Shown here piece after piece: positions 7,575-12,307 of a DNA stretch of 12,307 nucleotides. The notes under the pieces are model-generated. The model saw only the letters and a program-made list of their open reading frames with translations, was not told the origin of the DNA and ran no database searches. The first letter of the stretch is position 1; every line of letters begins with the position of its first letter. The DNA is taken from the NCBI GenBank assembly GCA_903821255.1, contig CAIJKT010000457.1, forward strand, positions 1 through 12,307. The letters are read 5' to 3'. The stretch comes from an uncultured Lentisphaeria bacterium (GTDB lineage: Bacteria; Verrucomicrobiota; Lentisphaeria; Victivallales; Victivallaceae). Both the position numbers and the translations under genes were made by a program.

Positions 7575-7593
7575 TTGCAAAATCTTGCAAAAT
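7575..7593 (+). promoter_or_regulatory. Direct repeat TTGCAAAAT x2 at 10-bp period
   Basis: TTGCAAAAT occurs at 7575-7583 and again at 7585-7593, one DNA helical turn apart. The first copy also lies in the 10-bp palindrome TTTTGCAAAA (7573-7582). The pair lies about 20 bp upstream of a perfect TATAAT that has no -35 box. That is where a direct-repeat-binding activator (for example AraC type) would contact RNA polymerase. Confidence 0.45.
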
Positions 7594-7612
7594 GTGTATT
7601 TTGTAGTAATAT

Positions 7613-7618
7613 TATAAT
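7613..7618 (+). promoter_or_regulatory. Candidate -10 box (TATAAT) for the glycoside hydrolase
   Basis: The hexamer is a perfect consensus match 67 bp before the start codon. At a 16-18 bp spacing the upstream bases do not resemble TTGACA, which suggests an activator-dependent promoter. The region is AT-rich, so a chance match is possible. Confidence 0.4.
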
Positions 7619-7646
7619 TTATAACTAGTAAAATATTTTAATCTTG

Positions 7647-7661
7647 TGTGTTTTATACACA
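7647..7661. promoter_or_regulatory. Inverted repeat TGTGT-N5-ACACA in the glycosidase leader
   Basis: Five-base arms TGTGT and ACACA flank a 5-bp centre, 24 bp before the glycosidase start codon. It lies downstream of the candidate TATAAT, so it could be an operator or a short leader hairpin. It resembles a CRP half-site pair, but the spacing and the fifth base differ from TGTGA-N6-TCACA. Confidence 0.3.
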
Positions 7662-7672
7662 TTATAAATAAA

Positions 7673-7677
7673 AAGGA
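7673..7677 (+). promoter_or_regulatory. Shine-Dalgarno site of the glycoside hydrolase
   Basis: AAGGA lies 7 nt before the ATG at 7685. It favours that codon over the internal ATG at 7697, even though the family's conserved block begins at the internal Met (MRFRQVHLDFH). Confidence 0.65.
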
Positions 7678-7684
7678 ATGACTT

Positions 7685-9712
7685 ATGAACAAGGCTATGA
7701 GGTTTCGTCAGGTACATTTGGATTTTCATACTTCGGGGGAAATTCCCGGTATCGGCGGTAAATTTGACAAGCAGCACTGGCAGAAGACGCTGAAAGATGC
7801 GGCGGTGGATTCGATCACCTGTTTTTCATTGTGTCATCACGGCTGGAGCTATCATCCGACTAAGGTTGGAACGATGCATCCGCATCTGAATTTTGACCTG
7901 CTGCGGGCGCAGATCGACGCATCGCATGAAATCGGCGTAAATGTGCCGGTTTATCTCACGGCCGGAGTCAATAATGTCGCCTCTGCGCTTAATCCGGCAT
8001 GGCGTGAAATCAACTCTGAAGGCAAATATGCCGGTTGGACGACCAACCCGCTGACCCCCGGCTTTCATAAACTCTGTTTTAATACGCCCTATCTGGACTA
8101 CCTCTGCCGCCTGATTGAAGAAGCCGTCACGCTGTATCCGGATGGCGACGGCATTTTTCTGGACATCATTTCCCAGGGGCCGTGCTGCTGCCCGGCCTGC
8201 ATGAAAGGGATGCTCGCCGAAGGGTACGATCCGTCGAAAGAAGCCGACCGCGCGGCATATTCAATGCAGGTACTGGAAAAGTATTACCGGCGCACGACCG
8301 ATGCGGCGAGAAGCAAAGACCCGGCCATGCGGATTCTGCACAACAGCGGCCACATCGGACCTGCCTGGTTGAACCGGCTTAAATATTTCAGTCATCTTGA
8401 ACTGGAATCCCTGCCGACCGGCGGCTGGGGCTATGACCATTTCCCGCAGTCCGCGGCATTTGCCAGAAAGACCGGGTTGGAGTTTCTGGGCATGACCGGC
8501 AAATTCCACATCAGCTGGGGCGAATTCGGCGGATTCAAACACCCGGACGCCTTGCGCTATGAGTGCGCGGCCATGCTGGCGTTCGGTGCCAAATGCAGCA
8601 TCGGCGATCAACTGCATCCATGCGGCAGGCTTGACGAAAGCACTTACGGCATTATCGGCAGCGCCTACCGTGAAGTCGCGCAGAAGGAACCCTGGTGCCG
8701 GGATGCGGTCACTCTGGCGGAAGTGGCGATTATTCCGCAGGAGGCGTTTTTCGTTTGTGACGGAAGCAGCCATGACAACAGCGGCGACATCGGCGCGGGG
8801 CGCATGCTGCTGGAAGCTCATATCCCGTTCGATGTCATTGCCCCGTCAATGGATTTTTCCGACTATAAACTGCTGATTCTGCCGGATGATATTGTGATTG
8901 ATGACGCGCTGAAAATCAGGCTTGACGCATTCCTCGCCGGGGGCGGAAAACTGCTGCTGTCCGGAACCAGCGGACTGAACCCTGCGCAGAGCGGCTTCCT
9001 GTTCGATACCGGCGCGGAATATTGCGGCGAAAACGCCTTTGTGCCGAATTACATTAAACCGGCGGCGGATTTTGCGCCGGACTTCTGTAATTCCCCGTTT
9101 GTGATGTACGGCAAAAGCCGTAATATAAAAGTCCGCGGCGGCAGGTCGCTGGGCAGGATTTATGAAACTTACTTCAACCGCGATTTCCGCCATTTCTGTT
9201 CGCATCGCCATACGCCGAATCTGCCCGATGCTTCGGAATACGACTGCGGCGTGATTAACGGCAATATTGCGTACTTCCCGCATGCGGTATTTACCATTTA
9301 CCGGCAGGTCGGCGCGGTGGCTTACCGCCAGTTCGTGATTAAAGCGCTGAAAGCGCTGCTCGGCAGGCCGGTGATTGAAACGAATCTTCCGTCAATCGCC
9401 AGGATTGCCTTGACTGAACAGGCAGCCGCCAGGCGCTATATCGTCCATCTGCTTTCCGGCAGTCCGGTCAAGCGCGGCGGCGATTTCAATTTCCAGGCCG
9501 AAGGCGCGCTCAATATTAGCGGCGGAATCGAAGTGATTGAGGATTTGATTCCATTGCACAATGTGGAATGTTCCGTGCATACCGCGATGCCGGTTAAAAA
9601 AGTAACACTGGAGCCGCAGGGCGGCGAATTGCCGTTTGAGAATAAAAACGGGCGTTGTGCATTCAAAGTAAATGAATTCACCTGTCACCAGATGATCGCC
9701 CTGCATTATTAG
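7685..9712 (+). CDS. GH151/GHL6-like glycoside hydrolase with beta-galactosidase trimerisation domain
   Basis: This 675-residue protein has no signal peptide. A TIM-barrel-like N-terminal part (about 1-345) starts with FRQVHLDFHTS and resembles the putative glycosyl hydrolase GHL6 and the GH151 alpha-L-fucosidase group. Likely active-site elements are D160 in GIFLDII and E239 or E241 in HLELES. A cysteine cluster at 167-172 (CCCPAC) resembles the zinc-site loops of GH42-type enzymes. Residues about 355-440 (SGDIGAGRMLLEAHIPFDVI, then GGGKLLLSG) match the flavodoxin-like beta-galactosidase trimerisation domain, and the last 100 or so residues look beta-rich. AAGGA at 7673-7677 lies 7 nt before the ATG and supports this start. 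The gene is divergent from an esterase-like hydrolase and closed by a strong hairpin terminator. The sugar cleaved is uncertain; alpha-L-fucose or beta-galactose are the likely candidates. Confidence 0.85.
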   Translation: MNKAMRFRQVHLDFHTSGEIPGIGGKFDKQHWQKTLKDAAVDSITCFSLCHHGWSYHPTKVGTMHPHLNFDLLRAQIDASHEIGVNVPVYLTAGVNNVASALNPAWREINSEGKYAGWTTNPLTPGFHKLCFNTPYLDYLCRLIEEAVTLYPDGDGIFLDIISQGPCCCPACMKGMLAEGYDPSKEADRAAYSMQVLEKYYRRTTDAARSKDPAMRILHNSGHIGPAWLNRLKYFSHLELESLPTGGWGYDHFPQSAAFARKTGLEFLGMTGKFHISWGEFGGFKHPDALRYECAAMLAFGAKCSIGDQLHPCGRLDESTYGIIGSAYREVAQKEPWCRDAVTLAEVAIIPQEAFFVCDGSSHDNSGDIGAGRMLLEAHIPFDVIAPSMDFSDYKLLILPDDIVIDDALKIRLDAFLAGGGKLLLSGTSGLNPAQSGFLFDTGAEYCGENAFVPNYIKPAADFAPDFCNSPFVMYGKSRNIKVRGGRSLGRIYETYFNRDFRHFCSHRHTPNLPDASEYDCGVINGNIAYFPHAVFTIYRQVGAVAYRQFVIKALKALLGRPVIETNLPSIARIALTEQAAARRYIVHLLSGSPVKRGGDFNFQAEGALNISGGIEVIEDLIPLHNVECSVHTAMPVKKVTLEPQGGELPFENKNGRCAFKVNEFTCHQMIALHY

Positions 9713-9723
9713 ACCACCCGGGA

Positions 9724-9757
9724 GCGCCGGTCGCCTGACCGGCGCAGCCTCTTTCGT
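9724..9757 (+). terminator. Intrinsic terminator of the glycoside hydrolase gene
   Basis: GCGCCGGTC (9724-9732) and GACCGGCGC (9737-9745) pair perfectly over 9 bp around a GCCT loop, starting 12 bp after the stop codon. A pyrimidine-rich, T-rich stretch follows, interrupted by C and G rather than a pure T-tract. Position and stem strength make termination very likely. It separates the glycosidase unit from the A2M-like gene. Confidence 0.75.
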
Positions 9758-9800
9758 TTCTCTTTGTATCGTTCCACTCCGTTTTTATGGCTTTGACGGT

Positions 9801-9828
9801 TTGAAATCTGGATAACGGAACATATAAT
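9801..9828 (+). promoter_or_regulatory. Strong sigma70-like promoter of the A2M-like gene
   Basis: TTGAAA at 9801-9806 and a perfect TATAAT at 9823-9828 are separated by 16 bp. Transcription would start near 9835, giving a leader of about 20 nt that contains the GGAGG ribosome site. It is the best promoter match in the window. Confidence 0.75.
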
Positions 9829-9846
9829 ATTATAGAGACTGAAAAC

Positions 9847-9851
9847 GGAGG
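9847..9851 (+). promoter_or_regulatory. Shine-Dalgarno site of the A2M-like gene
   Basis: GGAGG, extended by further Gs, lies 4 nt before the ATG at 9856 and fixes the start of this long frame, which runs off the window. Confidence 0.75.
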
Positions 9852-9855
9852 GGGC

Positions 9856-12307
9856 ATGGCAGAGGGGGAATCCAGCAATATTGACCACGACGGCGTTTCA
9901 CCGGAGCAGGCAGTTTCCGGACAGCCGCCTGCATTAACCGCTACCCGCAACAGCATGTGGCTGTTCAAAAATAAATTCGTGCGTTCCATGCTCGTCGTTG
10001 CGCTGGGAGCGCTGCTTTGCACCGCAATATATTCCCTTTATATTTTTACCCGGCACGCCGACCCCGCCGAAGTATTTATTTTTTCCGCGGCCCGATACAG
10101 CCCGGACAAACCGCTTACGCTGCTGGTTCTCGCCCGGGACGCCAAAGCCGGACTCCCGCTGCAAAATCAATCCATCGATTTAGCTATGGAGTCGAACGGC
10201 AAAGAATTCCGCAAACTGCCGCCGGTGAAAACCGGCGCTGACGGAATCGCGCTGGTTCCGGTAAGTCCATGTCCAGCCGGAAAATATCAGATCAAAGCCA
10301 CCCTCCGGGATTTATCGGCCGTCAGCAATATCGAAGTCAAATCCGTTTACAAGTCCATGGTCACCTCCGACAAACCGATGTATCAGCCCGGCCAGACCAT
10401 TCATCTGCGCAATCTCACGCTGAATGCCATAGACCTCCATCCCGCCCCGGAAAATGACGTCAACTTCAAGATTCATGACCCCAACGGCAATTTAGTGTTT
10501 GACCGGACGGTAAAATCATCCGCCTACGGCATCGCCTCCGCCGATTTCCCCCTTGCCGGTCAGGTTAAACCCGGCGAATACAAGATTCAAGCCAGTAGTG
10601 AGCAAACAACTGCCGTCCAACCCATAACCGTAAAACCGTATTCTCCGGCCGATTGTGAAATAACTCTTGACACTAATAAGACATTCTATCAGCCAGGCGA
10701 CATAGTTACTGGTACAGTTTCTATCCGTGATCTATATGGCAAACCGCTGTCGGCGGTTAAAGTCTCGCTGAACGCTTTTGTCCCAATGAAAATCAGGGGA
10801 GTTGATGATTTGCGGAGACTGGCAGCATGGCGTGATGTCACTGATGCAACCGGGAAACTAAATTTCGAATTCATGATTCCAAGTGAACTGGAGGGGATTA
10901 ACTTCCGGCAGGAAGACACTGAATGTAAAATATCCGTGACTGCGATTTCCGGTGCGGGACGGCAGCAGAACTTAAACAGAACGCTGGCTGTTACTGCAAT
11001 GCCAATCCGTATAACATTTATGCCGGAGTTCGGCCAGTTGCTGCCAGGCATTACTAACAAAATGTACATTTTCGTCAGTAACCCTTGCGGTGCGCCGCTC
11101 GAAGCTGCCTTACAAATCGTCGGGCAGACTCTGCTTACAGGTAAAGACGGGTTGGCGCTGATATCGCTGCCGCCTGATGACCAGACAGAGCTGACCGCGA
11201 CAGACCGCACAGGCCATAAGGCCAAAAAGAACATAAATCGGGATTATAATACATCCCCGGATGCATTTATCCTCAAGAGTGAAAAGGCGGTCGTCCATGC
11301 CGGAGATGAATTGCAATTGGAAATCGTCGCTAATCAAGCAGGCGGCAGAATGTTTATTTATCTGGTGAGAGATGAGACCCCGCTAGAATTTATTCCTGTT
11401 TCCCTGGACACGAGGCAAAAACAGCTGAAGTTAAAAATCCCTGAAGCCCTCTATGGTACTGTTCAAATTCACGCTTATCGCCTTCTGGCGGATGGAAAAG
11501 CAATCCATGAATTACAGCTGGTTCAAGTCGTTCCGGAAAATCAGTTAATCGTCAAAGCTGATTTCAATAAATCAGCATACAGTCCTGGCGAAATCGCTAA
11601 AATCAATTTTCAAGTAAAAGACCAAACCGGCAAACCTGTACACGCTGCATTGAGTATTGACGCCGCAGCGGATTCTGGAAATACCGAGATAAATCATGAA
11701 CAGGCATATTTCTTTGTACAGGATGAGTTGTTGCACTCCAACTCTCAGATGTCGGCGGCGGCAGTGCTATTGCATAATCCTGTTGATTTGTTGACCTCCG
11801 GATATCTGCTGGCTAACCGGCGGAATTTCAGTAATCTGCAAGCACAGAGCAGTCCAAAATATGCAGACAGAGAGAACGCATTGATTCAACCCAAAATCGA
11901 GTTTGGCAATAAGCTGTTTTCTTCTTTGCTTCAGGCTGCATTGATATTATTGGGTGTTGTAAGTATCCCATTCCTGCTGATTACCCTGAATACCAGAAAC
12001 AATTCTTACCGGATGGCGGTCAGCAAAGAGTTTCGCGGCAAAATTCAACGACAGTTACTGAAGCTGCAATGGATGTTTTGCACGATAACTGCCTGTATTA
12101 TGTTTTTCATCGTTTTACTTTGGCTGGACCCGTCTCCTGCATATTTCCCCGGAATAAAGTATGAAATAATCCTGATACTGGTCGTTTTTATAAAGCATGC
12201 AATTATTCTGGCGCTGCCTCTATTTATACTGCTGATAAAATCAGTCAAGGCAAGAAATCGTATTCTCGAATGTTGCTGTCCGGACAATGGAATAATTCTA
12301 CAGAGAA
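9856..12307 (+). CDS. Alpha-2-macroglobulin-like MG-domain membrane protein, partial (3' end outside window)
   Basis: The frame runs 817 codons without a stop to the right edge. A cytoplasmic N-terminus of about 40 residues leads to a membrane anchor at 45-64, so the bulk is periplasmic. Successive beta-sandwich (MG) domains follow. The MG2 signature TSDKPMYQPGQTIHLR is at 170-185, and related Y-x-P-G strand starts are at Y278 and Y575, the latter followed by GKPVHAALSID as in the MG domain before the bait region. Bacterial A2M homologues are envelope proteins thought to trap proteases. Here, after residue 685, three hydrophobic helices follow at about 688-711, 739-757 and 770-794. The linkers at 712-738 and from 795 are strongly basic, which places them in the cytoplasm. 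The A2M domain and any CGEQ thioester are not in view. Third-position GC falls from near residue 236. The A2M-family call is good; the detailed function is unknown. Confidence 0.85.
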   Translation, partial: MAEGESSNIDHDGVSPEQAVSGQPPALTATRNSMWLFKNKFVRSMLVVALGALLCTAIYSLYIFTRHADPAEVFIFSAARYSPDKPLTLLVLARDAKAGLPLQNQSIDLAMESNGKEFRKLPPVKTGADGIALVPVSPCPAGKYQIKATLRDLSAVSNIEVKSVYKSMVTSDKPMYQPGQTIHLRNLTLNAIDLHPAPENDVNFKIHDPNGNLVFDRTVKSSAYGIASADFPLAGQVKPGEYKIQASSEQTTAVQPITVKPYSPADCEITLDTNKTFYQPGDIVTGTVSIRDLYGKPLSAVKVSLNAFVPMKIRGVDDLRRLAAWRDVTDATGKLNFEFMIPSELEGINFRQEDTECKISVTAISGAGRQQNLNRTLAVTAMPIRITFMPEFGQLLPGITNKMYIFVSNPCGAPLEAALQIVGQTLLTGKDGLALISLPPDDQTELTATDRTGHKAKKNINRDYNTSPDAFILKSEKAVVHAGDELQLEIVANQAGGRMFIYLVRDETPLEFIPVSLDTRQKQLKLKIPEALYGTVQIHAYRLLADGKAIHELQLVQVVPENQLIVKADFNKSAYSPGEIAKINFQVKDQTGKPVHAALSIDAAADSGNTEINHEQAYFFVQDELLHSNSQMSAAAVLLHNPVDLLTSGYLLANRRNFSNLQAQSSPKYADRENALIQPKIEFGNKLFSSLLQAALILLGVVSIPFLLITLNTRNNSYRMAVSKEFRGKIQRQLLKLQWMFCTITACIMFFIVLLWLDPSPAYFPGIKYEIILILVVFIKHAIILALPLFILLIKSVKARNRILECCCPDNGIILQR

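Noticed and set aside
8261..8821. 186-codon minus-strand frame within the glycoside hydrolase
   Set aside because: It is fully contained in a conserved gene and has Arg/Ala-rich low-information content typical of a shadow frame.
10689..11234. 181-codon open frame on the minus strand antisense to the A2M-like gene
   Set aside because: The sense frame is continuous from a strong promoter and SD and has MG-domain signatures. The antisense frame has no SD or family features.

Overview
The window is bacterial: dense genes on both strands, Shine-Dalgarno sites, sigma70-like promoters and one clear intrinsic terminator. Gene content (a stand-alone mraY, a GH151/GHL6-type glycosidase beside an alpha/beta hydrolase, a large alpha-2-macroglobulin-like protein, a secreted LIM/DA1-like metallopeptidase) and moderate GC coding with AT-rich spacers suggest a Gram-negative member of the PVC superphylum. 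Lentisphaerota (Victivallis-like) is my best guess. This rests on family recognition, not on a marker-gene search.

Layout, left to right. Positions 124-1215 (+) encode MraY, the lipid I synthase of peptidoglycan synthesis, here without murF or murD in view. Positions 1366-2391 (+) encode a secreted protein with cysteine-rich zinc modules followed by an HELAH metallopeptidase domain resembling plant DA1. Its 3' end overlaps by 24 bp the convergent gene 2368-4134 (-), a multi-pass GT-C-type membrane glycosyltransferase. A 130-bp divergent promoter region separates that gene from priA (4271-6493, +), the replication restart helicase. priA ends 7 bp from the convergent alpha/beta hydrolase (6501-7412, -). 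The hydrolase is divergent from a GH151/GHL6-like glycoside hydrolase with a beta-galactosidase trimerisation domain (7685-9712, +). The 272-bp spacer between them holds two inverted repeats, a one-helical-turn direct repeat and a perfect TATAAT. A 9-bp perfect terminator hairpin ends the glycosidase unit. A strong promoter and SD then start an alpha-2-macroglobulin-like gene (9856 to the right edge, +) that is open at the window end.

Functionally, MraY, PriA and the glycosyltransferase are housekeeping or envelope genes. The hydrolase and glycosidase look like a small polysaccharide-catabolic pair (ester removal plus glycoside cleavage) under shared regulation. The A2M-like protein and the DA1-like peptidase are extracytoplasmic and are the least ordinary content. 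The A2M-like protein has three membrane helices after its MG domains, and its codon usage changes inside the gene near 10560. No rRNA, tRNA, CRISPR array, transposase or integrase was seen, and no gene-free stretch exceeds 300 bases.
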